Positions 1-7,192 of a stretch of 15,594 nt of DNA are shown here, piece after piece. The notes beneath the pieces were generated by a model. It did not search any database, was not told the origin of the DNA, and was given only the letters and a program-made list of their open reading frames with translations. The stretch is from Parcubacteria group bacterium GW2011_GWB1_44_7. GTDB lineage: Bacteria; Patescibacteria; Paceibacteria; UBA9973; DSPV01. The stretch is from contig LCJJ01000008.1 in NCBI GenBank assembly GCA_000999175.1, forward strand, positions 1 to 15,594. The letters are read 5' to 3'. Within the stretch, counting starts at the first letter, position 1; the number at the start of each line of letters is the position of its first letter. The position numbers and the translations under genes are program-made.

Positions 1-527
1 TTTTGGATTTCTCCAACTCTGACTTTCGGCGGGCGCATTGGCCGGCCATAGAGCGAATACCCTTTTTGAAGAACCGCCAAAATTTTGTGTTCATCGCTTT
101 CCGACTCAACCGGCAGATATTCAGCGGCTTCATCGCGATTGGAATTAAACTTTTCGCCCAAGGGATTGATTTCTTCCAAACCGGCATCGGTCAGGGCTTT
201 TTTAAGTTGATGATAAATAAACTCCACGCCAGCGCGCCAATTTTTATCGGCCTTTTCCCAACTCTCTTTATTATTAAACGCCAATTCAAAACTGTCCAAG
301 ACCGGAATTAAACCGTCAATCAACCGCTCATTGGCGAATCTAATAAATTCTTTTTTGTCCGCTTCGTCACGCTGGCGCGCGTTGATTAAATCGGCTTTGG
401 CTCTTTGCCAACCATCAAGATATTCGGCGCGCTCTTTCTGCGTCGCTTTCAATTTTTCTCGCAATTTTTTTATGGTTTCCGTTGCCGCCTCTTCGGCAAC
501 CACGGAGTCATCTAAATTTTCGTCCAT
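1..527 (-). CDS. grpE: GrpE nucleotide exchange factor of DnaK (3' end beyond window)
   Basis: About 175 codons are visible; the stop lies beyond the left edge, probably only a few codons away. The translation has the GrpE layout: an acidic N-terminus (MDENLDDSVVAEEAATE), a long charged coiled-coil helix, the family segment YLDGWQRAKADLINARQR near residues 40-57, then a beta-domain ending GYSLYGRPMRPPKVRVG, matching the usual C-terminal GY-x-L-x-x-R-x-x-RPxxV pattern. In the family GrpE releases ADP from cytosolic DnaK during heat-shock folding. Start ATG at 527 is the first Met after the in-frame rpsI stop. No SD precedes it, but a TGCTATAAT box ends 6 nt upstream, so a leaderless mRNA is inferred. 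No CIRCE operator is visible in the short gap to rpsI. Partner genes dnaK and dnaJ are not in the window. Confidence 0.93.
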   Translation of the reverse strand, partial: MDENLDDSVVAEEAATETIKKLREKLKATQKERAEYLDGWQRAKADLINARQRDEADKKEFIRFANERLIDGLIPVLDSFELAFNNKESWEKADKNWRAGVEFIYHQLKKALTDAGLEEINPLGEKFNSNRDEAAEYLPVESESDEHKILAVLQKGYSLYGRPMRPPKVRVGEIQ

Positions 528-563
528 AAGACGATTATAGCAAAAAATTTATCGTTTTGACCA
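528..563 (-). promoter_or_regulatory. Predicted grpE promoter, extended -10, leaderless
   Basis: On the minus strand TGC-TATAAT (TATAAT at 534-539) is preceded after 18 nt by TGGTCA (558-563, 4/6 to TTGACA). Six nucleotides separate the -10 from the grpE ATG, so the expected transcription start falls on or next to the A of the ATG. The -35 lies inside the last codons of rpsI. This gives grpE its own start in addition to possible readthrough from the ribosomal operon. Predicted from sequence only. Confidence 0.6.
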
Positions 564-977
564 CTGCGGCGCCTTCCTTGCTTTCTTCAAACCGAACTTG
601 CGGCGTTCTTTGGCCCGCGGGTCGCGTTTCAAAAAACCGGCATGTTTGAGTGATTTGCGCCAAGTTATGTCGTAAGCCACTAATGTTCGTGCTAAGCCGT
701 GACGAATCGCTTCCGCTTGCGAATGCGCGCCGCCGCCTTTGACTTTTACCGAAATTCCGAAATGTTCAGAGAGCTTTAGTTCTTTAAGCGGCTCTACGAC
801 AATATCTTGTAATTCTTTGGTCGGAAAATATTTCGCTAACGGCTTTTCATTAATGCTCACTGTTGTCGTTTTACCGGCAAATAAACGCACTCGGGCAATT
901 GAGGTCTTGCGTCTACCAACCGCTTCCAAATACTTGCCACCAGCCAAAATTTTATTTTTTATTCCTTTTTCTTCCAT
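549..977 (-). CDS. rpsI: Small-subunit ribosomal protein uS9
   Basis: 142 aa. S9 hallmarks are present: EAVGRRKTSIARVRL near residues 19-33, a GGGAHSQAEAIRHGLARTL segment in the middle, and the basic tail KARKAPQWSKR whose terminal Lys-Arg reaches the P-site tRNA anticodon in known ribosomes. The first 16 or so residues (MEEKGIKNKILAGGKY) are a short extension before the conserved core. It lies 5 nt after the rplM stop, the classic L13-S9 pair, and shows no SD, so it is presumably co-transcribed and possibly translationally coupled. The stop is TAA. Confidence 0.97.
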   Translation of the reverse strand: MEEKGIKNKILAGGKYLEAVGRRKTSIARVRLFAGKTTTVSINEKPLAKYFPTKELQDIVVEPLKELKLSEHFGISVKVKGGGAHSQAEAIRHGLARTLVAYDITWRKSLKHAGFLKRDPRAKERRKFGLKKARKAPQWSKR

Positions 978-982
978 TTTAT

Positions 983-1342
983 TTATTCGGAAATTTTAAG
1001 TCGCTTCATTCTTAATGGTCTCAATTTATTAGCCGGCAACATGCCATAAACCGCCAATCGCAGGGCTTCGCTAAAACCTTTCCGCGCCACCACTTCTTTG
1101 AGCGACAAAAATTTCAAACCGCCCGGGTATCCGGAATATCGTTCATACATTTTTTGCGTAAGTTTTTTTTCCGTCACCTTTATTTTACTGGCATTTGTAA
1201 TAGTAACAATGGTTTTACCGGCGATATTCGGCTGGTAATCCGGCTCATTTTTACCCATTAAAATATAAGCCGCTTCACTGGCAATTCGGCCCAAAGTTCT
1301 GCCGGTAGCGTCAATCGTCACATTTTTCATGGAATTAGCCAT
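983..1342 (-). CDS. rplM: Large-subunit ribosomal protein uL13
   Basis: 119 aa, shorter than the roughly 142 aa of E. coli L13, mostly through a reduced C-terminus. Recognisable blocks are DATGRTLGRIASEAAYILMGK near residues 10-30, the Y-x-x-YSGYPGGLK loop in the middle, and GMLPANKLRPLRMKRLKI at the end, matching the family VRGMLPxNxLGRxxLKRLKVY signature. The ATG at 1342 sits 1 nt after the rplQ stop (TAA-T-ATG), suggesting coupling by reinitiation. An alternative Met at residue 5 (1330) would also give a complete L13 core. No SD is seen at either. Confidence 0.96.
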   Translation of the reverse strand: MANSMKNVTIDATGRTLGRIASEAAYILMGKNEPDYQPNIAGKTIVTITNASKIKVTEKKLTQKMYERYSGYPGGLKFLSLKEVVARKGFSEALRLAVYGMLPANKLRPLRMKRLKISE

Positions 1343-1343
1343 A

Positions 1344-1706
1344 TTAGTTCAAAACTTCAACAAATTCAATTATTGCCATTGGGCTGGCATCGCCGCGCCG
1401 CCGCGGTAATTTGATAATTCGGGTATAACCGCCGGGCCGATTTTTAAACTTTGGCGCGATTTTTTCCGCTAAAATTTTTGCCGTTTCCGCGCTGCGCAAT
1501 CGCGCCGCCACCAAACGCAAAGAAGCCAAGGTGCCGAGCCGCGCTTTAGACAGCAATTTTTCCACCAAGGGTCTGACTTCTTTGGCTTTAGCTTCGGTGG
1601 TCCTAATTTTACCGCGTTGAATTAAATTGCTTGCCAAAGAAATCAACAAAGCGTTTCTTTGATTTTTTTCGCGTCCAAATTTTCTGTTAACCCGATGATG
1701 TCTCAT
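1344..1706 (-). CDS. rplQ: Large-subunit ribosomal protein bL17
   Basis: 120 aa. It begins MRHHRVNRKFGREKNQRNAL, corresponding to the family start MRHxxxxRKLxRxxxHRxAL, and carries the RGKIRTTEAKAKEVRPLVEKL block near residues 32-52 and the C-terminal GGYTRIIKLPRRRGDASPMAIIEFVE. These identify bL17, which lines the polypeptide exit region of the 50S subunit. It follows rpoA by 28 nt, the standard rpoA-rplQ order of the alpha operon. The nucleotides before the ATG are A/T-rich with no SD. Confidence 0.97.
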   Translation of the reverse strand: MRHHRVNRKFGREKNQRNALLISLASNLIQRGKIRTTEAKAKEVRPLVEKLLSKARLGTLASLRLVAARLRSAETAKILAEKIAPKFKNRPGGYTRIIKLPRRRGDASPMAIIEFVEVLN

Positions 1707-1734
1707 AAAAAAATTTAAAGTTAAAAAATCAAAA

Positions 1735-2703
1735 TTATTTCAATAAAATGCCGTAGCTCGCCAGCAGTTTTCTGATCTCCTGGACGCCCTTGCTGCCTAA
1801 ACCGTCAATGTCCAAGAGGTCTTCTTCCTTCTTGCGCGCTAAACCGCCCAAAGTGCGGATATTACCATTAGTCAAAGCATTAATGGTTCTTTGAGACAGA
1901 GGTAGTGATTCAATTCTTGTTTTCAGCAATTCCGGGTCCAAAACTATTCTACTTTTCTTTTCTTCCGTCGGTTTATCTTCAGTCATTTTGATTTTTTCCG
2001 ACGGCGCCGGCTCTTCTTCCTTGAAGCCAACCACCGCCTTGAGTTGATTAATCATTATTTCAATTGAACGCGATAAGGCTTCAGCCGGTTTTAACGAACC
2101 GTCAGTTTCAATGGTAACGCGCAAACGGTTAAAATCAGTCCGATTGCCAACCCGCATATTTTCCACTTCGTAATTGACCCGTCGAATTGGAGTAAAAGCG
2201 GCATCAACGGCAATTGCGCCAATTTCCACTCGCTCTTTCTGAAACGCTTCTTTCGGCACGTAACCTAGACCTTGTTCAACGGTAATTTCCAAATTAACCT
2301 CGTTTTTGCCGGTAATGGACATCAAATGCTGTTCGGGATTCAAGATTTCCACTTGACTCGGCGCTTTGATATCAGCCGCCGACACCACTTTGGGACCCTT
2401 GACTTTAAGCGATAAAAATTGAGCGCTTTCGCCGGTAATTTTCATCCGAACTTTCTTGAGCAAAAGAATAATCGTTACCACATCTTCTTTAACCCCGTCT
2501 AAAGTGGAAAATTCGTGAGATACGCCTTCGATTTTAACCGAAGTGATAGCCGCCCCAGGCAAAGAAGAAAGAATTATCCGCCGCAAAGAATTGCCAAGCG
2601 TGTGGCCATAACCCGGATACAGGCCGTCTATTTCATAAACGCCAAGATTATCCTTTTCACGAACAATTCTCGGTTTGGAAGGCAAAACTATGCTCTGGTC
2701 CAT
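1735..2703 (-). CDS. rpoA: DNA-directed RNA polymerase subunit alpha
   Basis: 322 aa, normal length. The N-terminal assembly domain (about residues 1-228) includes PGYGHTLGNSLRRIILSSLPG at 30-50, the dimerisation and beta-contact motif, and TPIRRVNYEVENMRVGNRTDF at 171-191. A charged linker (about 229-255) leads to a C-terminal domain with LPLSQRTINALTNG and GLGSKGVQEIRKLLASYG helix-hairpin-helix segments. Aligned by eye to E. coli, R272 and N275 correspond to R265 and N268, the key residues for UP-element DNA contact, so promoter upstream A/T tracts could still be read. It lies 33 nt after rpsD, with no SD. Confidence 0.98.
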   Translation of the reverse strand: MDQSIVLPSKPRIVREKDNLGVYEIDGLYPGYGHTLGNSLRRIILSSLPGAAITSVKIEGVSHEFSTLDGVKEDVVTIILLLKKVRMKITGESAQFLSLKVKGPKVVSAADIKAPSQVEILNPEQHLMSITGKNEVNLEITVEQGLGYVPKEAFQKERVEIGAIAVDAAFTPIRRVNYEVENMRVGNRTDFNRLRVTIETDGSLKPAEALSRSIEIMINQLKAVVGFKEEEPAPSEKIKMTEDKPTEEKKSRIVLDPELLKTRIESLPLSQRTINALTNGNIRTLGGLARKKEEDLLDIDGLGSKGVQEIRKLLASYGILLK

Positions 2704-2736
2704 AATAATAAAATTAACTGATAAATTCTTAATAAA

Positions 2737-3345
2737 TTAACGTTTGTAAAAATCCAAAATGCCGCTCCAATTGAGCAACGGCGCCCCTTGGTCCAACCGA
2801 GGCAAACCGACGGCTTTAGCTTCCTTTTTATTCACGTCAAATTTCAGCCAACTCGGCGCCTGAACTTCTTTGAGTTTATTTTCTAATTCAGCAAAAATCT
2901 TCTTATTTAAACTGCCAAGACGAATACCAATTATGTCGCCTTCTTCAATTTCTTGAGAAGGAATCGTTATCTTAACGCCATTTACTAAAACATGACCGTG
3001 GGAAACCATTTGGCGGGCGGCGGCGCGCGTTGGCGCCAAACCCAACCTAAACGCGGTATTGTCAATTCGTGATTCTAACTTTTTGTAAAGCATTTCGCCT
3101 TGATTGGCGCCGCCTTCTTTAATAATCTCCCGCACATAACGTTTGAATTGTCGTTCGGGTACGCCATACATCAATCGCGCGCGCTGTTTTTCCAAAAGAA
3201 CAACTCCGAAATCGCTCTTACCGCGAGGTCGGCGGTTTTTAGCAACGCTTCGCTCTTTGGTCAAGGCAAATTTCGGCGTCTGACATTTTTCGTAGACGAT
3301 TGAACCTAATCTCCGACCAATTTTATATCTTGGTTTCCTAATCAT
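2737..3345 (-). CDS. rpsD: Small-subunit ribosomal protein uS4
   Basis: 202 aa. N-terminal RKPRYKIGRRLG and the LLEKQRARLMYGVPERQFKRYVREI block (about residues 50-74) are typical of S4, followed by the S4 RNA-binding domain near 92-155 (LESRIDNTAFRLGLAPTRAAARQMVSHGHVLVNG). The zinc-binding four-cysteine N-terminus of some S4 proteins is absent; only one Cys is seen there. S4 is a primary 16S binder and, in E. coli, represses its own alpha operon; a repressor pseudoknot cannot be judged here. An AGGAGG formed by two Arg codons near the end of rpsK lies 12 nt before the ATG. Confidence 0.97.
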   Translation of the reverse strand: MIRKPRYKIGRRLGSIVYEKCQTPKFALTKERSVAKNRRPRGKSDFGVVLLEKQRARLMYGVPERQFKRYVREIIKEGGANQGEMLYKKLESRIDNTAFRLGLAPTRAAARQMVSHGHVLVNGVKITIPSQEIEEGDIIGIRLGSLNKKIFAELENKLKEVQAPSWLKFDVNKKEAKAVGLPRLDQGAPLLNWSGILDFYKR

Positions 3346-3351
3346 GATAAC

Positions 3352-3783
3352 TTAAACCCTCCTGGGTTTAGGGGGTCTTGGCCCATTATGCGGCACCGGC
3401 GTAATGTCTTTTATTTTAATCAAACCAATGCCCTTGGAAATAAAACCGCGAATCGCCGACTCCCGACCGGCGCCGACGCCTTTAACAACAACCGAAACTT
3501 CTTTAACGCCGATGGTTTTGGCTTTTTCACCAATCACTTCGCCGACTTTGGCGGCGGCAAACGGCGTGCCTTTTTTGGCGCCTTTAAAACCGAGCGCGCC
3601 GCTGGAAGAAGAAAATACCGCATTGCCGGTTTCGTCGGTTAAAATAAGCATCGTATTGTTATAAGTTGATTGAATATGTAAAACACCGCGCTCAATTTTT
3701 TTCTTAGCGGTGGAAACTTTTGCTGTTCCAACGGATGTCGGAACAGTTTTTTCTTCAGTTTTTACAATTCGTTTTTTCCCCAT
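3352..3783 (-). CDS. rpsK: Small-subunit ribosomal protein uS11
   Basis: 143 aa. After a low-complexity Lys/Thr/Val-rich N-terminal tail of about 30 residues, the S11 core begins at RGVLHIQSTYNNTMLILTDETGN. The conserved GVGAGRESAIRGF and the C-terminal ITPVPHNGPRPPKPRRV (family: DVTPxPHNGCRPPKxRRV) make the call firm. S11 sits on the 30S platform near the 3' end of 16S rRNA. It starts 4 nt after the rpsM stop, with no SD. Its next-to-last two codons, AGG AGG, also make the only purine-rich SD-like sequence in the ribosomal block, facing rpsD. Confidence 0.97.
   Translation of the reverse strand: MGKKRIVKTEEKTVPTSVGTAKVSTAKKKIERGVLHIQSTYNNTMLILTDETGNAVFSSSSGALGFKGAKKGTPFAAAKVGEVIGEKAKTIGVKEVSVVVKGVGAGRESAIRGFISKGIGLIKIKDITPVPHNGPRPPKPRRV
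3358..3363 (-). promoter_or_regulatory. Possible Shine-Dalgarno for rpsD inside rpsK
   Basis: AGGAGG on the minus strand, formed by consecutive Arg codons shortly before the rpsK stop. The spacer to the rpsD ATG is 12 nt, longer than the usual 5-9, so its activity is uncertain. Worth recording because almost no other gene here has an SD. Confidence 0.4.
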
Positions 3784-3787
3784 ATGA

Positions 3788-4168
3788 TTAAGTTTTTTCT
3801 ACCCTTCTTCTCCCCGTACCCATCGTCTTGCGAACATTCCCGCGACGAGTGCGAGAATTGGTCTTAGTGCGTTGGCCGCGAACCGGCAAACTTCTCAAAT
3901 GACGCGAGCCTCGATAACATTTAATGTCCTTCAAACGCTTAATGTTGCTGGCAATGGCTCTTTTTAAATCGCCTTCAATTTGAAACTTTTCCATAATTTT
4001 TCTGATGGTATTTTCTTCCGTTTCGGTGATCGCCGAAGCTTTTTTGCCAAAATCAACGCCGGCGCTTTTCAAAATATGTTGCGCTCGCGCTCGTCCAACG
4101 CCATAAAGCGCCGTCAAAGCAATTTCCATTCTTTTATTTTCCGGCAATGTGATACCAAGAATGCGCAT
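3788..4168 (-). CDS. rpsM: Small-subunit ribosomal protein uS13
   Basis: 126 aa. It starts MRILGITLPENKRMEIALTALYGVGRARAQHIL, the S13 helix-turn region, with a family-typical GDLKRAIASNIKRLKDIKCYRGSRHLRSLPVRGQRTKTNSRTRRG core and a basic C-terminal tail. S13 contacts the P-site tRNA and the head-to-50S bridge. It follows rpmJ after about 38 A/T-rich nucleotides. The call rests on motif identity along the whole length. No SD precedes the ATG. Confidence 0.97.
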   Translation of the reverse strand: MRILGITLPENKRMEIALTALYGVGRARAQHILKSAGVDFGKKASAITETEENTIRKIMEKFQIEGDLKRAIASNIKRLKDIKCYRGSRHLRSLPVRGQRTKTNSRTRRGNVRKTMGTGRRRVEKT

Positions 4169-4206
4169 AGGAATAAACTAAAAGCTCAATTTGAGTTTTA
4201 AATTTT

Positions 4207-4323
4207 TTAACCCTGACGCTGTTTATGGCGAGGATTAGCCGAGCAAATAACATAAAGGTGGCCTTGGCGTCTAACCACTTTGCACTTCGGGCATATTTTT
4301 TTAACTGACGCCTTAACCCGCAT
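4207..4323 (-). CDS. rpmJ: Large-subunit ribosomal protein bL36 (38 aa)
   Basis: Found by reading the minus strand between infA and rpsM. The 38-aa product opens [20 protein letters not shown] and ends NPRHKQRQG, close to the bL36 consensus. The zinc ligands are visible as CPKC, a third Cys in YVICSANP and the His of PRHKQ. One residue more than usual lies between the last Cys and His. Operon position infA-rpmJ-rpsM is the standard one. ATG at 4323 and stop TAA at 4207-4209; no SD. Confidence 0.95.
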   Translation of the reverse strand: MRVKASVKKICPKCKVVRRQGHLYVICSANPRHKQRQG

Positions 4324-4367
4324 ACAAAAAAGCGTGTAATTAAAAACTAAAAAACGCCAGGATGGGA

Positions 4368-4589
4368 CTAGAGCCGTTGGACAATTCGTCCTTTTTCACC
4401 GTAATTATCAACGACAATCTTGACTTTATCACCAACTAAAACCCTGATGCGATGTAGACGCATCTTACCGGCCAAATAAGCGATAATCGTCTTTTTACTC
4501 GTTTCTAGCTCAACCCTAAATAGCGCATTAGGCAACGCCTCGGTGACTATTCCGAATGCGTAGACCTCTTTATCCTTTGATTTTTCCAT
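4368..4589 (-). CDS. infA: Translation initiation factor IF-1
   Basis: 73 aa, a single S1-like OB fold with [18 protein letters not shown] near residues 12-29, then the short basic loop and [20 protein letters not shown], matching the IF-1 pattern (GxMRKxxIRILxGDxVxVExSPYD). The usual ending SPYDLxKGRIxxR is altered here to [15 protein letters not shown]-1 occupies the A site of the 30S subunit during initiation. It is the first gene of the ribosomal block, 14 nt after the predicted transcription start, with no SD. The stop is TAG. Confidence 0.95.
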   Translation of the reverse strand: MEKSKDKEVYAFGIVTEALPNALFRVELETSKKTIIAYLAGKMRLHRIRVLVGDKVKIVVDNYGEKGRIVQRL

Positions 4590-4602
4590 TAAAACTTAAG
4601 AA

Positions 4603-4638
4603 CAAAAACATTGTAGCAAATGACTAATTTGAAGTCAA
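4603..4638 (-). promoter_or_regulatory. Predicted promoter of the infA-rpmJ-alpha operon
   Basis: Minus strand: TTGACT (4633-4638), spacer of exactly 17 nt, then TGC-TACAAT with TACAAT at 4610-4615 (extended -10). The predicted start near 4603 leaves a leader of about 14 nt before infA. The -35 lies inside the final codons of the upstream baseplate-J-like gene. It is one of the best matches to a housekeeping sigma promoter in the window, as expected for ribosomal genes. Confidence 0.7.
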
Positions 4639-5895
4639 TACAACGTTAATCTTGATTTTTTCTGAATTATTGGGAAATTGGCCTTTCCAAAAGGGCCGAA
4701 TAACGACGCTGGTTCGAACGATGCCATGATAAGCGGCGACAACCGATGAAATTTCTTTTTTACTTTTGCCGGCCAAATCACTTTTAAGTTTGGTTGAATC
4801 AAATTGCCAAATTAATTTTGTTTGACCTTTCAAAGAAAACGGCAATGAATCGCCAACATTGGCTTTGGCGTCAAACCGCGGTGTGAAAATCAAATCATCG
4901 AGCTTATCAATCAATATCGGTTCCTTGTCGTAATCGGTCATAGAATGTTCAGCAATATAACGACTAATAATTGACTTGGAAAAAACCGCGGCGGTAGAGG
5001 TGGCGTTGACAGTAAGAGCAATCATTGAGCCGGCGGCCGCAGTTGGCATTTGCCTCACTGATTCAAATAATAAAGCCGACGGATACCAAACAAAAGTATC
5101 GGGCATTTGGCTGTTGATTTTTTCCGCTGATTCTCGCTTTAGTTCCGTTTCAGCGCTTGCGTAAGCCTCATTCATTTTATCTTCCGAAGCCGTTGGTACT
5201 TTGCCGACAAATCCGCCCGTCATCGCCGTTTTAGAACGAGCGTAAAAACCTTCGTAACGCGGCGTGCCTTTGAAACCCGGCACGGTCCAATCGGTCAGAC
5301 CGATATTGTAATCAGGGCCGGGTAAATCAGCGAACACTGTTGCTTCTAGACTGCCGGGAATTGTTTTACCGTTTTCCACCCGCGTGCCCGGCACCACCAC
5401 TGATTTTTCAATCCGATAAATCAAACCGGTCGGCGTTTCAAATCTGGTATTTTTTATCAATCGTTGGGGCGAGCTGCTGTAATTATTATAAATGACGATT
5501 GAACCCGAAGCCTTTTTTTCCACTTTTGATTCGCCGGTTGCCTGAAGATAAACGGTTTTGGCGCCGCCAACGGCAATAGTCTCGTAAGCCAGTTCGCCAG
5601 CCAAAGCGGGATTTTTAGCTATCGCTTCAATATCCACACTAACAATTTTTTGCCGCGGCTCAATCGTTACTGTCGCGCCGGAAAAAACAAAAGCGGCGGC
5701 TACCAACAAAACTAAAACCGCAATAACAGCGGCTGACCAGATGCCGAGTTTCAAATCGCGTCTTTTGCCGCGCTTTTTGAAAATCTGTTCGGGGTCAATT
5801 TCTTTTTCGGTAATCTTACGGCTGAATGTTAAAGGAATCCGGCGAATTGACCGGCGTCCGGGCGGCACCACATCTTGAGGCATTTGTTTTGGCAT
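4624..5895 (-). CDS. Baseplate-J-like single-pass membrane protein
   Basis: 423 aa. Residues 1-50 are cytoplasmic by the positive-inside rule (many Arg/Lys, with SIRRIPLTFSRK at 16-27). One membrane segment spans about 51-72 (GIWSAAVIAVLVLLVAAAFVFSG). The rest is an exported domain with a core near 120-165 (GSIVIYNNYSSSPQRLIKNTR, then FETPTGLIYRIEKSVVVPG). From memory, similar CPR proteins are often annotated baseplate J/gp47-like, so the name is a fold resemblance and no phage is implied; nothing else here is phage-like. It starts 61 nt after the pilM-like gene and may work with it at the envelope. A TGG-TAAAAT box ends 6 nt before the ATG and no SD is present. Function unknown. Confidence 0.7.
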   Translation of the reverse strand: MPKQMPQDVVPPGRRSIRRIPLTFSRKITEKEIDPEQIFKKRGKRRDLKLGIWSAAVIAVLVLLVAAAFVFSGATVTIEPRQKIVSVDIEAIAKNPALAGELAYETIAVGGAKTVYLQATGESKVEKKASGSIVIYNNYSSSPQRLIKNTRFETPTGLIYRIEKSVVVPGTRVENGKTIPGSLEATVFADLPGPDYNIGLTDWTVPGFKGTPRYEGFYARSKTAMTGGFVGKVPTASEDKMNEAYASAETELKRESAEKINSQMPDTFVWYPSALLFESVRQMPTAAAGSMIALTVNATSTAAVFSKSIISRYIAEHSMTDYDKEPILIDKLDDLIFTPRFDAKANVGDSLPFSLKGQTKLIWQFDSTKLKSDLAGKSKKEISSVVAAYHGIVRTSVVIRPFWKGQFPNNSEKIKINVVLTSN

Positions 5896-5910
5896 AGACT
5901 TATTTTACCA
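5896..5910 (-). promoter_or_regulatory. Predicted leaderless promoter (-10) of the baseplate-J-like gene
   Basis: Minus strand TGG-TAAAAT, with TAAAAT at 5902-5907, followed by 6 nt and then the ATG at 5895. The only -35 candidate is TTGCGC 16 nt upstream (3/6). The -10 to ATG geometry is identical to grpE and the pilM-like gene. Confidence 0.5.
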
Positions 5911-5956
5911 CTCATTCTCCAACGCGCAATTGTTGATAACTCAAGAAAAATTAAGA

Positions 5957-7156
5957 CTAATAATTTTTGGCGACGCGGCGCAGAAACAATGTTTCAATCA
6001 AAATAAAAGGGTCAATTTCCGCTAAACCGCCGGCTCGGTAATAATTTTTCAAAACATTTTCGTCCAGAGAAACAACCGACAATTTATCGCCCTCTAAACT
6101 GAATTGACTTATAACTTGACGACTAATTAATTCTTCAAAATGTTTCCTGACATCTTGGTCGACAGTCAGAAACACTTTGGCTGGCACAAAATCGTCTTTG
6201 GCAAAATCGGCAATTGCCGCATCCAAAAATTTTAACCATTCTTCGCCAACGATTTTAAGCGCCTCTTCGGTTTTGTTGTTCAAATGAAGCACCAAAGACG
6301 ATTCCGCCAAAGCCGGTTCAGTTTTCAAAATTTGCGCCAAACGCCGAATTAAAGTATTGCGACCGTAAGGAAAAGACATTGTTTCCAAAATAACTTGGCG
6401 ACGGACAAAAGCCAGTTCAGTCGCTTCGCCGCTGACATCCATGAAAATGAAATCGTGTTTATCGGGAAAGGAATCGCGCAAGGCGGTGAAAGAAGTCAAA
6501 ACAAAAGAATTAAATTCAAAATGCTGATGACGGCCAAAAACTTTGGCGACAGCTTTTTCAATCGCTTCTTTAATTTCTCCCGTGGTCACGCTGATGAACA
6601 AAGAAAGTTCCAAGTTGGCGGCTTTTTTAAAAATCGGCAAACGCAATTCATAACCATTGAGTCGAATCTTGATTATTTTTTTCTCTATGGCGTTTAATTT
6701 AGCTTTGCCTTCGTAAAGACCGTCGCCAATTTTGGGCGCATCTTTATCAAATTCCAGTTCCTCGGTTTCAGCGATTCGTTCCAGAAAATTTGGGGTGATG
6801 ATAAATGACTCGTCTTTTTTAACTTTCAAAATTCTAGTTCGCGACAAACACCACGGCGCCGACAAAATACAAAAAATATTTTTGATTTGCCGATTGCCGA
6901 GCGCTGTAAAAGTAAGATGCGACATTCCATTTTTCTGAATATCGCTCGCTGATTTTTCCAGCGCTCGAATCATGTTGATTAATAATTTTTTCTGATTGAT
7001 TTCCCGTTCAAAACGAAACTGCTCACGATTAGTGTAAACGATTTTCGGTTTGCCGCCGCCAAATGTCACCACCCCGCCACCAACACTGCCACTGCCAATA
7101 TCAAACAGCAAATAACCCTGTTCGTTTTTTCTTTTTAAGAAAGACAAAAGCGGCAT
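5957..7156 (-). CDS. PilM/FtsA-like actin-fold ATPase
   Basis: 399 aa from the ATG at 7156. An actin/HSP70-type nucleotide fold is suggested by YLLFDIGSGSVGGGVV (about residues 15-30, phosphate-1 loop) and FIFMDVSGEATELAFV (about 237-251, phosphate-2 loop). No transmembrane segment is seen, so it is probably cytoplasmic and peripherally attached. PilM proteins bind the N-terminal tail of PilN in type IV pilus machines, and FtsA tethers the divisome; which is closer cannot be decided here. The ORF extends 12 codons further to a TTG at 7192, but that TTG is the first base of a -35 box and the ATG lies 6 nt after TATAAT, so the shorter start is preferred. The neighbour downstream is a single-pass membrane protein. 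Confidence 0.72.
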   Translation of the reverse strand: MPLLSFLKRKNEQGYLLFDIGSGSVGGGVVTFGGGKPKIVYTNREQFRFEREINQKKLLINMIRALEKSASDIQKNGMSHLTFTALGNRQIKNIFCILSAPWCLSRTRILKVKKDESFIITPNFLERIAETEELEFDKDAPKIGDGLYEGKAKLNAIEKKIIKIRLNGYELRLPIFKKAANLELSLFISVTTGEIKEAIEKAVAKVFGRHQHFEFNSFVLTSFTALRDSFPDKHDFIFMDVSGEATELAFVRRQVILETMSFPYGRNTLIRRLAQILKTEPALAESSLVLHLNNKTEEALKIVGEEWLKFLDAAIADFAKDDFVPAKVFLTVDQDVRKHFEELISRQVISQFSLEGDKLSVVSLDENVLKNYYRAGGLAEIDPFILIETLFLRRVAKNY

Positions 7157-7192
7157 AGCGAAATTATACCAACAAAAAACCCCATTTGCCAA
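7157..7192 (-). promoter_or_regulatory. Predicted strong leaderless promoter of the pilM-like gene
   Basis: Minus strand: TTGGCA (7187-7192, 5/6), 18-nt spacer, TGG-TATAAT with TATAAT at 7163-7168, then 6 nt to the ATG at 7156. The predicted transcription start coincides with the A of the ATG. The promoter overlaps the 3' arm and T-tract of the terminator of the upstream 88-aa gene. Confidence 0.65.

Noticed and set aside
528..548. CIRCE heat-shock operator before grpE
   Set aside because: The 21-bp gap holds only the -10 region; no GAGTGCTAA-type inverted repeat is present.
4169..4206. CTCAA-A-TTGAG palindrome before rpsM as an S4 repressor site or attenuator
   Set aside because: The stem is 5 bp with a 1-nt loop, sterically implausible, and no pseudoknot partner was seen.
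4624..5895. Prophage or contractile injection system remnant
   Set aside because: Only a baseplate-J-like fold is suggested; there are no tail, sheath, integrase or capsid genes, and the protein has a membrane anchor.
7157..7192. TTG start at 7192 for the pilM-like gene
   Set aside because: The 12 extra codons coincide with a promoter and a terminator arm, and an ATG sits at the ideal leaderless position.
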